Shown piece by piece: positions 25,797-35,891 of a DNA stretch of 64,000 nucleotides. Source of the DNA: Pseudomonas iranensis (GTDB taxonomy: Bacteria; Pseudomonadota; Gammaproteobacteria; Pseudomonadales; Pseudomonadaceae). Below the pieces are notes generated by a model. The model was not told the origin of the DNA. It saw nothing but the letters and a program-made list of their open reading frames with translations, and made no database searches. Position 1 is the stretch's first letter; each line of letters starts with the position of its first letter. A program made the position numbers and the translations under genes. The DNA lies in contig NZ_CP077092.1 of NCBI RefSeq assembly GCF_014268585.2, positions 3,162,001-3,226,000 of the forward strand, given 5' to 3'.

Positions 25797-25972
25797 ATCG
25801 CTAAACAAGTAAAGGTGGCGGCTGTACGCAGGTTAGCGATCCGGGTCACAGAAACCCCGGGTAGACCCGAAGGTCTCCCACGCACAGCCACCATGACATC
25901 AAGTGCAGATCCGAAAAACCGCAATTGAAACTGGGCATTGGTGCGTCTGTAAGGTGTCGGATCGCTAAACCC
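25797..25972 (-). ncRNA. C4/CI-type antisense RNA-like leader, copy B
   Basis: On the minus strand: seqA (25972-25958, GGGTTTAGCGATCCG), UUCG hairpin (25876-25863, AGACC-TTCG-GGTCT), seqB (25843-25831, CGGATCGCTAACC) and seqC (25806-25797, GTTTAGCGAT). seqB pairs with seqA and alternatively with seqC. Compared with copy A, the paired bases have changed on both sides (GCAG/CTGC there, GCGATCC/GGATCGC here), and the hairpin stem has changed too while keeping its loop. The frame across the hairpin translates to GRPSGLPG, like the so-called Ash proteins annotated over P4-type CI loci, which I read as a by-product of the RNA. Confidence 0.62.
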
Positions 25973-26101
25973 GATCGCTGATTCGTCAGCGACCGGACCA
26001 CAATAGAACCAGCCCCCAAGGCGCACAAGCCGGCGGATTCTGGCTTGGCTGTAGGCAATGGCGCAAGAATTTGTAGCCTTGAGAACGTGTCTGGAGGTGT
26101 C

Positions 26102-26123
26102 TTTTAAACAGGGGCGTTTAAAA
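26102..26123. promoter_or_regulatory. Palindrome TTTTAAAC-N6-GTTTAAAA before leader B
   Basis: Same inverted repeat as at 21461-21480, extended by one base on each side, in the same place relative to the C4-like leader. Confidence 0.45.
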
Positions 26124-26188
26124 GGCAAAAATTGGCGACAGCACGGTGACGTTTTTGCCGGGAAGCAGGTGTTGGCTGTGAGGTCGCT

Positions 26189-26344
26189 TTCGCGAGCAGG
26201 CTCGCTCCCACAGTAATCTCCAGTGCTCACGGGGTTTATGCCAGGGCCGGATTAAAATGTGGGAGCGAGCCTGCTCGCGAATGCAATCTGCCAGTCGACG
26301 CTTCAATCTGAGCCAACGCCGTCGCGAGCAGGCTCGCTCCCACA
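26189..26344. repeat. Single REP plus REP inverted pair
   Basis: One REP at about 26189-26213 and a full doublet at 26258-26344, before the acetyltransferase gene. Confidence 0.88.
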
Positions 26345-26414
26345 ATTTCATCTCGCCAGATTCCAGATCAGCGGTTTAGAGTGGCCAGCCACACGCTGAT
26401 CACGGACCGATCCC

Positions 26415-26933
26415 ATGTCAGAGCCAACCCCCACGATCCATCTCGAACGCTCCAACGAATTCCACCTCGAAGGCATCACTGCGCTTTACAACGACCCCGC
26501 CGTTGCGCGGCAGGTGCTGCAGATGCCGTTTCAATCCACCGAGGTCTGGCGTCAGCGATTGCAGGCCGACAACGAGCGCGCGCTGAAGCTGGTTGCTCTG
26601 CACCAAGGCGTGGTGATCGGAAATCTTGGGCTTGAGGCCTATTCAAGGATGCGTCGCGCCCACGCCGGCAGTTTTGGCATGGCGGTCGCGGTAGCCTGGC
26701 AGGGCAAAGGCGTGGGATCGATGTTGTTGGCAGCGGCGCTGGACGTTGCCGACAACTGGATGAACCTGCACCGCGTCGAACTCACGGTCTATGCCGATAA
26801 CGAAGCGGCCATCGGCCTCTACCGCAAATTCGGTTTCGAGGACGAAGGCCTGTTTCGCGATTACGCGGTGCGCGACGGGCAATGGGTCAACACGTTGAGC
26901 ATGGCCCGACTGCGCGGTTCGTCGAAACCCTGA
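26415..26933 (+). CDS. GNAT family N-acetyltransferase
   Basis: 172 residues. The acetyl-CoA-binding loop is seen in AWQGKGVGSMLLAAALDVAD, followed by the typical RVELTVYADNEAAIGLYRKFGFEDEG motif. It resembles YhhY/RimJ-like amino-acid acetyltransferases. Start ATG at 26415. Its stop is one base from the stop of the convergent racemase gene. Substrate unknown. Confidence 0.88.
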   Translation: MSEPTPTIHLERSNEFHLEGITALYNDPAVARQVLQMPFQSTEVWRQRLQADNERALKLVALHQGVVIGNLGLEAYSRMRRAHAGSFGMAVAVAWQGKGVGSMLLAAALDVADNWMNLHRVELTVYADNEAAIGLYRKFGFEDEGLFRDYAVRDGQWVNTLSMARLRGSSKP

Positions 26934-26934
26934 G

Positions 26935-27627
26935 TCAGTCGCCCAGGGCGAAGGCCACCGCCGACTGCGCATGCAGCTCGGTGGTGTCGAGCAGGGGCAG
27001 GGCGCTGTGTTCGGGTTTGATCAGCAGGCCGATTTCGGTGCAGCCGAGGATGATCGCCTGGGCGCCACGGGCGGTGAGGGATTCGATCACCCGCTGGTAG
27101 GTCTGGCGCGAGGTTTCGCTGATGACGCCGACGCAGAGTTCGTCGTAGATGATCCGGTGCACTTCCTTGCGCTCGCCTTCGTCGGGCACCAGCACGGTCA
27201 GACCCTGGGCGATCAGGCGCTGCTTGAGTAAGTCCTGCTCCATGGTGAACGCGGTGCCGAGCAACCCGACCGTGCGCGCGTCCATTTCCAATGCAGCCTG
27301 GGCCGCGGGTTCGGCAATGTGCAGGAACGGAATGCTGATCGCCGCCTGAATCTGTTCGGCGACCTTGTGCATGGTGTTGGTACACAACACCACGCATTCT
27401 GCGCCGCCAGCTTCGAGCCGGCGCGCGGCATCCACCAGAATCGCCGCTGCATCGTCCCAGCGCCCGGCATGCTGGGCCTGTTCGACCGGGCCGAAATCGA
27501 CGCTGTACATCAGCAACTGCGCCGAGCGCAACGGGCCGAGGCGGTCGCGAACCTGTTGATTGATCAGGCGATAGTATTCGGCGCTGGACTCCCAGCTCAT
27601 GCCGCCGATAAGGCCGATGGTGCGCAT
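26935..27627 (-). CDS. Aspartate/glutamate racemase family protein (YgeA-like)
   Basis: 230 residues starting MRTIGLIGGMSWESSAEYY. Both catalytic cysteines are present (ECVVLCTNTMHKVA and AIILGCTEIGLL), as required for cofactor-independent two-base racemisation. YgeA-type enzymes racemise several amino acids. Full family length. GAGGAAAT precedes the ATG. Convergent with the acetyltransferase gene. Confidence 0.9.
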   Translation of the reverse strand: MRTIGLIGGMSWESSAEYYRLINQQVRDRLGPLRSAQLLMYSVDFGPVEQAQHAGRWDDAAAILVDAARRLEAGGAECVVLCTNTMHKVAEQIQAAISIPFLHIAEPAAQAALEMDARTVGLLGTAFTMEQDLLKQRLIAQGLTVLVPDEGERKEVHRIIYDELCVGVISETSRQTYQRVIESLTARGAQAIILGCTEIGLLIKPEHSALPLLDTTELHAQSAVAFALGD

Positions 27628-27824
27628 TGGATTTCCTCAAGCAAATGTCAGTGTCGAGCATTCAGGGCTGCCCGAAGTTACCTTCTGTTCGAGACTCGAC
27701 GCCAGTACCGACTGACTGTACCGCCGATCTTTCCCGCAACTGTGCATCTGCAAGAACTAAACGTACGCCGCGCCGGGGATCTGCCACTATCACCCTTCGC
27801 AGATCCTTTCCGAGGAACACCGAA

Positions 27825-28316
27825 ATGAACGACGTACAGCAACTGGGCGAGATGCTTCGCCACTATGCCGAGAGCGAAGCGCACAAGAAGCAACTGTTCA
27901 CTACGCAATCAGCTGAATGGGCGGCTCGGATTGGCGCGCTGTTCGACCAGATCGAGCAATGGCTTGAACCGGTCAAGGCGCCGAATCTGCTGGAGGTCAG
28001 TCGCGAGGCGTATGTCGCGTCCGGGCCGAGCGTGCCGGTGGAAACCTCGACATTCAAGACGGAAAAATTGAGCATTGTGATTGCCGGCAAACCGGTGGAG
28101 TTTGTGCCGGATGTGATGGGCAGCGGCGGGCAGATTTCCCTGGCAGTGATGGGGCTGACGGCGGCGCGGTACGGGAGCATTTCGCTGGTGGGCCTGGCGG
28201 ATGGCGCATGGCAGTGGCGCAAGACCAATGGGTTGAAGGATCCGGATACGTTTGCGTTTGATGCGAATTTTCTCGCGCAGCAGTTGCAGGGGTTGATACC
28301 TCGGGATCGCGGTTAA
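27825..28316 (+). CDS. Hypothetical protein, conserved-looking, unknown family
   Basis: 163 residues from ATG at 27825 (GAGG upstream); the frame runs on to 27627 but without a better start. An N-terminal helical half (LGEMLRHYAESEAHKKQLFT) is followed by a beta-rich half (ETSTFKTEKLSIVIAGKPVE ... GGQISLAVMGLTAARYGSIS). No signal peptide or membrane segment and no recognised domain. Single gene flanked by repeats. Confidence 0.65.
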   Translation: MNDVQQLGEMLRHYAESEAHKKQLFTTQSAEWAARIGALFDQIEQWLEPVKAPNLLEVSREAYVASGPSVPVETSTFKTEKLSIVIAGKPVEFVPDVMGSGGQISLAVMGLTAARYGSISLVGLADGAWQWRKTNGLKDPDTFAFDANFLAQQLQGLIPRDRG

Positions 28317-28329
28317 GATCAAAAGCTTA

Positions 28330-28492
28330 CCCCCTCACCCCAGCCCTCTCCCCCAGGGGGGCGAGGGGGAAAGGGAGCCGATCTCCGCCGCTGTCGAGAT
28401 CGCATTCAAATCCGGTATTTCAGGCCGGTATATTTCGAATAAACAACGCGGTCAGTCCCCTCTCCCCCTGGGAGAGGGCTAGGGTGAGGGCA
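28330..28492. repeat. Inverted ctcaccc/gagaggg repeat pair
   Basis: ccctcaccccagccctctcc at the left and its inverse ctctccccctgggagagggc ... gggtgaggg at the right enclose about 85 bases. The same family occurs at 45440-45618. A dispersed Pseudomonas repeat different from REP. Confidence 0.8.
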
Positions 28493-28550
28493 GGCCACTG
28501 ACACACCTCACATATCCAGATTCAACCACCCCGGCTTCACTTCCTCCGGC

Positions 28551-28580
28551 GCCGCTATCGCGAGCAGGCTCACTCCTACA
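28551..28580. repeat. Partial REP
   Basis: cgctatcgcgagcaggctca with a degenerate ctcctaca end; single, unpaired. Confidence 0.65.
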
Positions 28581-28724
28581 CGGGGTGAGGCGCATACCGG
28601 GGAAACCCTTAGGTTCGGTGCTAATCCGGCATTTTCCCTTGGGTCACTGATGGCCTTTTGGTAGAGTCGCCGACGCCAGCGGGTTTTCGGCTGGACGATG
28701 GAACCGAAGAAGGGAGTCTGATCA

Positions 28725-29699
28725 GTGAGTCCGGGCAAAAAAATCCTCGGTCTCACGGCGTCGCTTTTGCTGCTGACGCTGTGGGCCAGTTACTTTTATG
28801 TATTCAAGGAAAACCGCGACGGCCAGCTCGGCGGTGTCGGCGAAAGCACCGCGTGGTGCGGCACGCCGCCGACCACGGAAGCGGCGTTGCTGGGCAAGGA
28901 TCAACTGACCTTGCGCGTCACCAACAACCTGCGCGGCGAGTTCATGGTCGGCGGTTCGCTGGTGGTTTCCGAACGCACCTTCAACCGCTACGACCTGGGC
29001 CGCAACGAACTGCGCCTGCGTCTGGAACCGCTACAGTGGTCGTTCGGCGTCACGCCGATCTTCCTCGAGCAGGTCAAGGTGCAGCCGCTGAGCCGCAACC
29101 TCTCGTCGACCAACAAAAGCGCCTTCGCCGAACTTGAGCCTCGCGCAATCGGCGTGCACGCTCAGACTGCCGCGTTCCCCTTCGACACCTATCGCTACGC
29201 CTACAAACCGGTGCTGTATTACCTCAAGGGCAGCGAGCGCATCGACTTGCGCTTCAAGAACATCACCACGCTGATGGCGATGTCCAACACCTTTACGCCG
29301 ATCCAGAAGTACAACCGCGCCGACTACATCAACGAGAAAAACTCGATGATCCGCGATGAGGACTACAAGCCGTACGGGGCGCATGAGTGCGCGTTCAGCG
29401 TCGAACGCAAAGGCTCGTTCAAGGTCGTGGTGCTGTTGCTTCTGCTGGTGCTGTGCCTGCCACTGATGCTGGTGTTCTACCGCGATGAACCGGGGATCGA
29501 CTTTCTCGCGACGCTGGTGGGGATTGCGGTGGTGCGCACATTGCTGATCGGGCCGGTGGAAGATTTCCAGCTATACAACATCGACTTCTTGTTTGGTGCG
29601 GCGATTTTGCTGGTGGGAACGGTATCGCTGATCAAGGCGATGCGCGCCAATAGCCGGCGAGAGATGGCGTTGCGCAGTGGAGAAACATCCTCTTGGTAA
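28725..29699 (+). CDS. Membrane protein, DUF4436-like
   Basis: 324 residues from GTG with GGGAG upstream. One N-terminal membrane segment (about 6-26), a periplasmic beta-rich domain of about 200 residues, and three or four C-terminal membrane segments (VVVLLLLLVLCLPLMLVFY ... FLATLVGIAVVRTLLIG ... FLFGAAILLVGTVSLI). This layout and the loop before the last segments resemble the DUF4436 family. No function is known, and the family call is tentative. Stands alone between repeats and a lipoprotein gene. Confidence 0.7.
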   Translation: MSPGKKILGLTASLLLLTLWASYFYVFKENRDGQLGGVGESTAWCGTPPTTEAALLGKDQLTLRVTNNLRGEFMVGGSLVVSERTFNRYDLGRNELRLRLEPLQWSFGVTPIFLEQVKVQPLSRNLSSTNKSAFAELEPRAIGVHAQTAAFPFDTYRYAYKPVLYYLKGSERIDLRFKNITTLMAMSNTFTPIQKYNRADYINEKNSMIRDEDYKPYGAHECAFSVERKGSFKVVVLLLLLVLCLPLMLVFYRDEPGIDFLATLVGIAVVRTLLIGPVEDFQLYNIDFLFGAAILLVGTVSLIKAMRANSRREMALRSGETSSW

Positions 29700-29828
29700 T
29701 ACCGGTTGGCGAGGCACACGCGCTGTCGGATGTGAACTTTGCAATTGGCCATCGCATTTGCCGGGGTTTTGGCTATACCTGTATCTCCCCTATGCAAAAT
29801 GTCTTGGCCTTCTCAAAGGAATTACAGC

Positions 29829-30506
29829 ATGAAGCTAGCCGTCGTGATGGGCACGCTGTGCATTGCCACCCTTGGCGTGGTGGGTTGTTCCAGCAAAACC
29901 GTCGAGCCTGACCAGTATTCCGGTTTCCTCAAGGATTACAGCCAGCTGAAGGAGGCCAAGTCACCCTCTGGTGCCGAGGTGATGCGCTGGATGGACCCGA
30001 AACTCGACATCAACAAATTCACCAGCGTTTACGTAGAGCCAAGCCAGCTCTACCCGAAGCCGCAAGCCACCGAGAAAATCCCCCAGCAGACTCTCAATGG
30101 CATCACCAGTTATTACGATCAGGCGCTCAAGCGCGAACTCGGCAAATCGCTGCCTTTGGCCGCAGGTCCCGGGCCGGGCGTAATTGTGGTGCGTCCGGCG
30201 ATTACCGCAGTCAGCAGCAAGACCGAAGGCCTGCAAGTCTATGAAGTGATCCCGATCGCACTGGTCGCCGCAGCAGTAAGCACGGCCACTGGCATCCGCG
30301 ACCAGGAAACCACGCTGGCCACCGAAGCGGTATTCATGGACGGCGCGACCAATCATGTCATCGCGCAGGTAGTGCGCAAAGGTACCGGCAAACCGCTGGA
30401 AAACTCTTCCCAGGTGATGAAAGCCGACGACATGAAAGCGGTGATCGATGGCTGGGCAAGCGATCTGCATCAGTCGTATCTGAAACTCAAATCTGAAGCC
30501 AAATGA
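29829..30506 (+). CDS. DUF3313 family lipoprotein
   Basis: 225 residues. MKLAVVMGTLCIATLGVVGC is a lipoprotein signal with lipobox VVGC; the mature protein starts CSSKTVEPDQYSGFLKDYSQ, the typical beginning of DUF3313 lipoproteins. The remainder contains VYVEPSQLYPKPQATEKIPQ and a C-terminal DGWASDLHQSYLKL helix. Start at 29829 preceded by AAGGA. Probably outer-membrane anchored (Ser at +2). Function unknown. Confidence 0.82.
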   Translation: MKLAVVMGTLCIATLGVVGCSSKTVEPDQYSGFLKDYSQLKEAKSPSGAEVMRWMDPKLDINKFTSVYVEPSQLYPKPQATEKIPQQTLNGITSYYDQALKRELGKSLPLAAGPGPGVIVVRPAITAVSSKTEGLQVYEVIPIALVAAAVSTATGIRDQETTLATEAVFMDGATNHVIAQVVRKGTGKPLENSSQVMKADDMKAVIDGWASDLHQSYLKLKSEAK

Positions 30507-30526
30507 TGCAGTAAGGCCGGTTGCCT

Positions 30527-30658
30527 TTTCGCGAGCAGGCTCGCTCCCACACTGGACTCGTATTCAGTATGGGAGTGAGCCTGCTCGCATTTCGGTGTAT
30601 CAGTTTCGAATGTGCTGCCTGACACAACGCTTTTGCCAGCAGGCTCACCCCTACAGGG
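30527..30658. repeat. REP cluster (three elements, two degenerate)
   Basis: A good REP at 30527-30552 and a decayed doublet at about 30567-30658 (gggagtgagcctgctcgca, ccagcaggctcacccctaca), between the lipoprotein gene and tpx. Confidence 0.8.
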
Positions 30659-30794
30659 AAGCTGTGGTGGGTTGTATACAATGTCACCGCTCAGCACCCA
30701 ACAATTTCCAACGGGGCATAGGTCGTCAGCCGATTTCGTGGTTAACTTCCGCCTCTTGCATGCTTTCCAATCAAAAAACAGAAGGACTCAAGTC

Positions 30795-31295
30795 ATGGCT
30801 CAAGTCACCCTCAAAGGCAATCCGGTTCAAGTCAACGGCCAGTTGCCACAAGCCGGTTCCAAGGCGCCAGCCTTTTCCCTGGTAGCCGGCAATCTGTCCG
30901 ACGTCACCCTGAAAGACTTCGCCGGCAAGCGCAAAGTCCTCAACATCTTCCCAAGCGTCGACACCCCGACCTGCGCCACCTCCGTGCGCAAGTTCAACGC
31001 CCAGGCCAACGACATCAGCAACACCGTGGTGCTGTGCATCTCCGCTGACCTGCCGTTCGCCCAGGCGCGCTTCTGCGGCGCTGAAGGTCTGGAAAACGTA
31101 CAGAACCTGTCGACCCTGCGCGGCAGCGAGTTCATCGAAAACTACGGCGTGGCCATCGCTGACGGCCCGCTGAAAGGCCTGACCGCTCGCGCCGTTGTGG
31201 TGCTGGACGAAAACGACACCGTCCTGCACAGCGAACTGGTCAAGGAAATCGCCGAAGAGCCTAACTACGAAGCGGCACTGTCCGTTCTCAAGTAA
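30795..31295 (+). CDS. tpx: Thiol peroxidase Tpx
   Basis: 166 residues, an atypical two-cysteine peroxiredoxin. Peroxidatic Cys60 lies in [16 protein letters not shown] and resolving Cys94 in [12 protein letters not shown]. The enzyme reduces hydrogen peroxide and alkyl hydroperoxides in the periplasm or cytoplasm at the expense of thioredoxin. Start ATG at 30795 with AGAAGGAC upstream; a longer in-frame extension covers REP sequence and is rejected. Monocistronic with its own terminator. Confidence 0.95.
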   Translation: MAQVTLKGNPVQVNGQLPQAGSKAPAFSLVAGNLSDVTLKDFAGKRKVLNIFPSVDTPTCATSVRKFNAQANDISNTVVLCISADLPFAQARFCGAEGLENVQNLSTLRGSEFIENYGVAIADGPLKGLTARAVVVLDENDTVLHSELVKEIAEEPNYEAALSVLK

Positions 31296-31311
31296 GGCTT
31301 TTACAATTGTT

Positions 31312-31339
31312 AACGGCCTGGCCCTGTCCAGGCCGTTTT
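31312..31339 (+). terminator. Rho-independent terminator of tpx
   Basis: AACGGCCTGG-CCCTGT-CCAGGCCGTT followed by TT and a T-rich tail, 16 bases after the tpx stop. Confidence 0.85.
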
Positions 31340-31469
31340 CATTTGTGTATCAGGGTTTTGCCTCACACCTTGAAACGTAAGTGGAAGGTAAATTGCCGGT
31401 AAAGCTGCTTTGCTTAAATTCACTCAGTGCTTATCGTTCAGCCTCCCGTAATAGAAGCCCACGCGCCCA

Positions 31470-32774
31470 ATGGTCAATAACTCCATGCAATCGTCCCCCC
31501 GCAAATCCCGTCGCTGGCTGATCAGCCTGCTGGTCCTGTTGGTCATCGCTGTCCTGTGCTGGAAATTCTGGCCCACCGGCTCTGCTGACAAGGCGGGCGG
31601 CGACAAAGCGGCCGCCGGGCATACCGGGCGCTCGGGGATGATGCGGCCGGGCTTCGGCGGCGGTACCGGGCCGATTCCGGTGCGTGTGGCGCCGGCGGTG
31701 AAGGGCGACTTCCCGCTGTATTACAAGGCACTGGGCACGGTCACCGCGCTCAATACCATCAACGTGCGCAGCCGGGTTGGCGGCGAACTGGTGAAGATTC
31801 ATTTCGAAGAAGGCCAGATGGTCAAGGCTGGCGACCTGTTGGCCGAGATCGATCCGCGTCCTTACCAGAATGCTTTGCTCCAGGCCGAAGGCACGTTGCT
31901 GCAGAATCAGGCGCAACTGAAAAACGCCCAGGTCGACGTCGAGCGTTATCGTGGGCTGTATAAAGAAGACAGCATCGCCAAACAGACCCTCGACACCGCC
32001 GAAGCGCTGGTCGGCCAATACTTGGGCACGGTCAAGACCAATCAGGCAGCGGTCAACGATGCCAAGCTCAATCTCGAATTCACCAAGATCCGCGCGCCGA
32101 TCGCCGGCCGCGTCGGTCTGCGTCAGGTCGACGTCGGCAACCTCGTCGCCGCCAACGACACCACGTTCCTCGCAGTGATCACCCAGACGCAACCGATCAG
32201 CGTGGCCTTCACCTTGCCGGAAAACAGCCTCGACACCGTGCTGGCCCGTTACCGCAGTGGCGCCAAGTTGCCTGCCGAAGCGTGGGATCGCGGCGACACC
32301 AAGCTGCAAGCCACTGGCGTGCTGCAAAGCCTCGACAACCAGATCGACGTCGCTACCGGCACTTTGAAATTCAAGGCTCGCTACGACAATCGCGACCAGT
32401 CGCTGTTCCCCAACCAGTTCGTCAACGTTCATTTGCTGGCCGACACGCTGAAAGGTGTAGTGCTGGCGCCGTCGGCAGCGATCCAGTTCGGTACCAACGG
32501 CACCTTCGTCTATGCGCTGGACGGCGACAAGAAAGTCACCATTCGCCAACTGAAAATCGGTGCCAGCGACGGTGACAACACCGTGGTCACCGAAGGCCTC
32601 GCCGCGGGCGATCGCGTTGTGCTTGAAGGCACCGATCGCCTGAAGGAGGGCAGCGAAGTCGAAGTGGTCAATGACAGCAGCGAAGTACCGACCTCGCCGA
32701 CCGAACATCTGCAAGGCAAATCCGCCGCCAATCCCGATGCGACCACCGCTGAAAAGGCCAAGAAGGGCGCATGA
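31470..32774 (+). CDS. muxA: RND efflux periplasmic adaptor MuxA (MdtA-like)
   Basis: 434 residues: one N-terminal anchor (about 17-33), lipoyl halves ([20 protein letters not shown] and [20 protein letters not shown]) around a helical hairpin, then beta-barrel and membrane-proximal domains. It joins two RND pumps and an outer-membrane channel in a tripartite efflux system. The order adaptor-RND-RND-channel is that of muxABC-opmB (PA2528-2525) and mdtABC. No clear ribosome binding site is seen; ATG at 31470 or 31485 may be used. muxB overlaps its stop by 4 bases. Confidence 0.92.
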   Translation: MVNNSMQSSPRKSRRWLISLLVLLVIAVLCWKFWPTGSADKAGGDKAAAGHTGRSGMMRPGFGGGTGPIPVRVAPAVKGDFPLYYKALGTVTALNTINVRSRVGGELVKIHFEEGQMVKAGDLLAEIDPRPYQNALLQAEGTLLQNQAQLKNAQVDVERYRGLYKEDSIAKQTLDTAEALVGQYLGTVKTNQAAVNDAKLNLEFTKIRAPIAGRVGLRQVDVGNLVAANDTTFLAVITQTQPISVAFTLPENSLDTVLARYRSGAKLPAEAWDRGDTKLQATGVLQSLDNQIDVATGTLKFKARYDNRDQSLFPNQFVNVHLLADTLKGVVLAPSAAIQFGTNGTFVYALDGDKKVTIRQLKIGASDGDNTVVTEGLAAGDRVVLEGTDRLKEGSEVEVVNDSSEVPTSPTEHLQGKSAANPDATTAEKAKKGA

Positions 32775-35700
32775 ACATTTCGCGGCTGTTCATTCTCCGT
32801 CCGGTAGCCACCACCCTGAGCATGCTGGCCATTGTCCTGGCCGGCCTGATCGCTTATCGCCTGCTGCCGGTTTCGGCCTTGCCGCAGGTCGATTACCCGA
32901 CCATCCGCGTCATGACCCTGTACCCCGGCGCCAGTCCGGACGTAATGACCAGCGCCGTCACCGCGCCGCTTGAACGCCAGTTCGGGCAGATGCCGGGCCT
33001 GACGCAAATGGCTTCGACCAGCTCCGGCGGCGCTTCGGTGCTGACCCTGCGTTTCAGCCTCGACATCAACATGGACGTCGCCGAGCAGCAGGTGCAGGCC
33101 GCGATCAACGCCGCGACCAACCTGCTGCCTACCGACCTGCCGGCGCCGCCGGTGTACAACAAGGTCAACCCGGCGGACACCCCGGTGCTGACCCTGGCCA
33201 TCACTTCGAAAACCATGCTGCTGCCCAAGCTCAATGACTTGGTCGATACGCGCATGGCGCAGAAGATCGCCCAGATCAGCGGCGTCGGCATGGTCAGCAT
33301 CGCTGGTGGCCAGCGTCAGGCGGTACGAATCAAGGTCAACCCCGAAGCGCTCGCGGCCAACAGCCTTAACCTGTCGGACGTGCGCACGCTGATCGGCGCC
33401 TCCAACGTCAACCAGCCGAAAGGCAACTTCGATGGCCCGACCCGGGTATCGATGCTCGATGCCAACGACCAACTGACCTCGCCCGAGGACTACGCCAACC
33501 TCATCCTGACCTACAAGAACGGCGCGCCGTTGCGGCTCAAGGACGTCGCGGAAATCGTCGATGGCGCCGAGAACGAGCGTCTGGCCGCGTGGGCCAACCA
33601 GAATCAGGCGGTGTTGCTGAATATCCAGCGTCAGCCAGGCGCCAACGTTATCGAAGTGGTCGACCGCATCAAGGCCTTGCTGCCGAGTATCACCGACAAC
33701 CTGCCGGCCGGCCTCGATGTCACTGTGCTGACGGATCGCACCCAGACCATCCGCGCCTCGGTCACCGACGTGCAACACGAACTGCTGATCGCTATCGCGT
33801 TGGTGGTCATGGTCACGTTCCTGTTTCTGCGCCGCGCCAGTGCAACGATCATTCCCTCGGTGGCCGTGCCGCTGTCGTTGATCGGCACCTTTGGCGTGAT
33901 GTACCTCGCCGGTTTCTCGGTGAACAACCTGACGTTGATGGCGCTGACCATCGCCACTGGCTTCGTGGTCGACGACGCCATCGTCATGCTCGAGAACATT
34001 TCGCGCTTCATCGAAGAGGGTGATAGCCCGATGCAGGCCGCGCTCAAGGGCGCGAAACAGATCGGCTTCACCCTGATTTCCCTGACCCTGTCGCTGATCG
34101 CCGTCCTGATTCCGCTGCTGTTCATGGCCGACGTGGTGGGGCGCCTGTTCCGTGAATTCGCCATCACCCTGGCCGTGGCAATCCTGATTTCCCTGGTCGT
34201 CTCGCTGACCCTGACGCCGATGATGTGCGCGCGTCTGCTCAAGCGTGAACCGCAGGAACACGAGCAAGGCCGTTTCTATCGCGCCAGCGGTGCGTTCATC
34301 GATTGGATGATCAACGAATACGGGCGGATGCTGCGCTGGGTGCTCAAGCATCAGCCGCTGACCTTGCTGGTCGCCATCGGCACACTGGCGTTGACCGTGT
34401 TCCTGTACGTGATCGTGCCGAAGGGTTTCTTTCCGGTGCAGGACACCGGCGTCATTCAGGGCATTTCCGAAGCGCCGCAGTCGATATCCTTCGCGGCGAT
34501 GGGCGAGCGCCAGCAGCAACTGGCGAAGATCATTCTTGAAGATCCGGCGGTGCAGAGCCTGTCGTCCTACATTGGCGTCGACGGCGACAACGCCACGCTC
34601 AACAGCGGCCGCTTGCTGATCAACCTCAAGCCCCACGGCGAGCGCGATCTGACGGCCAGCGAAGTGATCGCTCGCCTGCAACCGCAACTGGACAAACTGG
34701 TCGGCATTCGTCTGTTCATGCAGCCGGTGCAGGACCTGACCATCGAGGATCGGGTCAGCCGCACGCAGTATCAGTTCAGCATGTCTTCGCCGGACTCCGA
34801 ATTGCTCAGCCAGTGGAGCGGCCGTCTGGTCGAAGCCCTGGCGCAGCGTCCAGAGTTGACCGACGTGGCCAGTGATCTGCAGGACAAAGGCTTGCAGGTC
34901 TATCTGGTGATCGACCGCGACGCCGCATCGCGCCTCGGCGTGTCGGTGGCGAATATCACCGATGCGCTGTACGACGCGTTCGGCCAGCGGCAGATTTCGA
35001 CCATTTACACCCAGGCCAGCCAGTACCGCGTGGTGCTGCAAGCCCAGGCCGGGGAGAAGATCGGCCCGCAGGCCCTGGATCAGATTCACGTCAAGACCAC
35101 CGACGGCGCGCAGGTACGCCTGTCGAGTCTGGCGCATGTCGAAGAGCGTCAGGCGCAATTGGCGATCACCCACATCGGCCAGTTTCCGGCAGTGATGATG
35201 TCGTTCAACCTCGCGCCGGGCGTGGCGTTGGGGCATGCCGTGGACATCATCGAGCAAGTGCAGCAGGACATCGGCATGCCGGTCGGCGTGCAGACTCAGT
35301 TCCAAGGCGCGGCGCAGGCGTTCCAGGCTTCGCTGTCGAGCACCTTGCTGCTGATTCTGGCGGCGGTGGTGACCATGTACATCGTGCTGGGCGTGCTCTA
35401 CGAGAGCTACATCCACCCGATCACCATTCTCTCGACCTTGCCGTCGGCAGCGGTCGGCGCCTTGCTGGCGTTGCTGCTCAGTGGCAACGACCTGGGCATG
35501 ATCGCGATCATCGGCATCATCCTGCTGATCGGTATCGTCAAGAAGAACGCGATCATGATGATCGACTTCGCCCTCGACGCCGAACGCACCCAGGGCATGG
35601 CCCCGGCCGAGGCGATCTATCAAGCGGCGCTGCTGCGCTTCCGGCCGATTCTGATGACCACACTGGCAGCGTTGTTCGGCGCGGTGCCGCTGATGTTTGC

Positions 35701-35872
35701 CACTGGGTCTGGCGCGGAACTGCGTCAGCCGTTGGGTCTGGTGATGGTCGGCGGTTTGCTGGTGAGCCAGGTGTTGACGCTGTTCACCACGCCGGTGATT
35801 TACCTGTACTTCGACCGCCTCGGAAGGCGCTTTGGCAAAGCCAAAGCCGAAGGTGAAGAGGTCGCGGTATGA
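32771..35872 (+). CDS. muxB: RND efflux transporter MuxB
   Basis: 1033 residues with the two-fold RND layout: membrane segment 1 ([20 protein letters not shown]), a large periplasmic loop, segments 2-6 with the proton-relay aspartates ([19 protein letters not shown]), a second loop and segments 8-12. ATG overlaps the muxA stop (ATGA). MuxB works with MuxC as a hetero-RND pump; in P. aeruginosa the system exports aminocoumarins, macrolides and other drugs. A REP doublet separates it from muxC. Confidence 0.94.
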   Translation: MNISRLFILRPVATTLSMLAIVLAGLIAYRLLPVSALPQVDYPTIRVMTLYPGASPDVMTSAVTAPLERQFGQMPGLTQMASTSSGGASVLTLRFSLDINMDVAEQQVQAAINAATNLLPTDLPAPPVYNKVNPADTPVLTLAITSKTMLLPKLNDLVDTRMAQKIAQISGVGMVSIAGGQRQAVRIKVNPEALAANSLNLSDVRTLIGASNVNQPKGNFDGPTRVSMLDANDQLTSPEDYANLILTYKNGAPLRLKDVAEIVDGAENERLAAWANQNQAVLLNIQRQPGANVIEVVDRIKALLPSITDNLPAGLDVTVLTDRTQTIRASVTDVQHELLIAIALVVMVTFLFLRRASATIIPSVAVPLSLIGTFGVMYLAGFSVNNLTLMALTIATGFVVDDAIVMLENISRFIEEGDSPMQAALKGAKQIGFTLISLTLSLIAVLIPLLFMADVVGRLFREFAITLAVAILISLVVSLTLTPMMCARLLKREPQEHEQGRFYRASGAFIDWMINEYGRMLRWVLKHQPLTLLVAIGTLALTVFLYVIVPKGFFPVQDTGVIQGISEAPQSISFAAMGERQQQLAKIILEDPAVQSLSSYIGVDGDNATLNSGRLLINLKPHGERDLTASEVIARLQPQLDKLVGIRLFMQPVQDLTIEDRVSRTQYQFSMSSPDSELLSQWSGRLVEALAQRPELTDVASDLQDKGLQVYLVIDRDAASRLGVSVANITDALYDAFGQRQISTIYTQASQYRVVLQAQAGEKIGPQALDQIHVKTTDGAQVRLSSLAHVEERQAQLAITHIGQFPAVMMSFNLAPGVALGHAVDIIEQVQQDIGMPVGVQTQFQGAAQAFQASLSSTLLLILAAVVTMYIVLGVLYESYIHPITILSTLPSAAVGALLALLLSGNDLGMIAIIGIILLIGIVKKNAIMMIDFALDAERTQGMAPAEAIYQAALLRFRPILMTTLAALFGAVPLMFATGSGAELRQPLGLVMVGGLLVSQVLTLFTTPVIYLYFDRLGRRFGKAKAEGEEVAV

Positions 35873-35891
35873 CGGTCGGAATATATCTCCC

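Noticed and set aside
25781..26230. Minus-strand frame of 149 codons (Ash-like signature GRPSGLPG)
   Set aside because: It covers the structured leader; the equivalent frame in copy A has a stop, and the conserved part is explained by RNA hairpin pairing.
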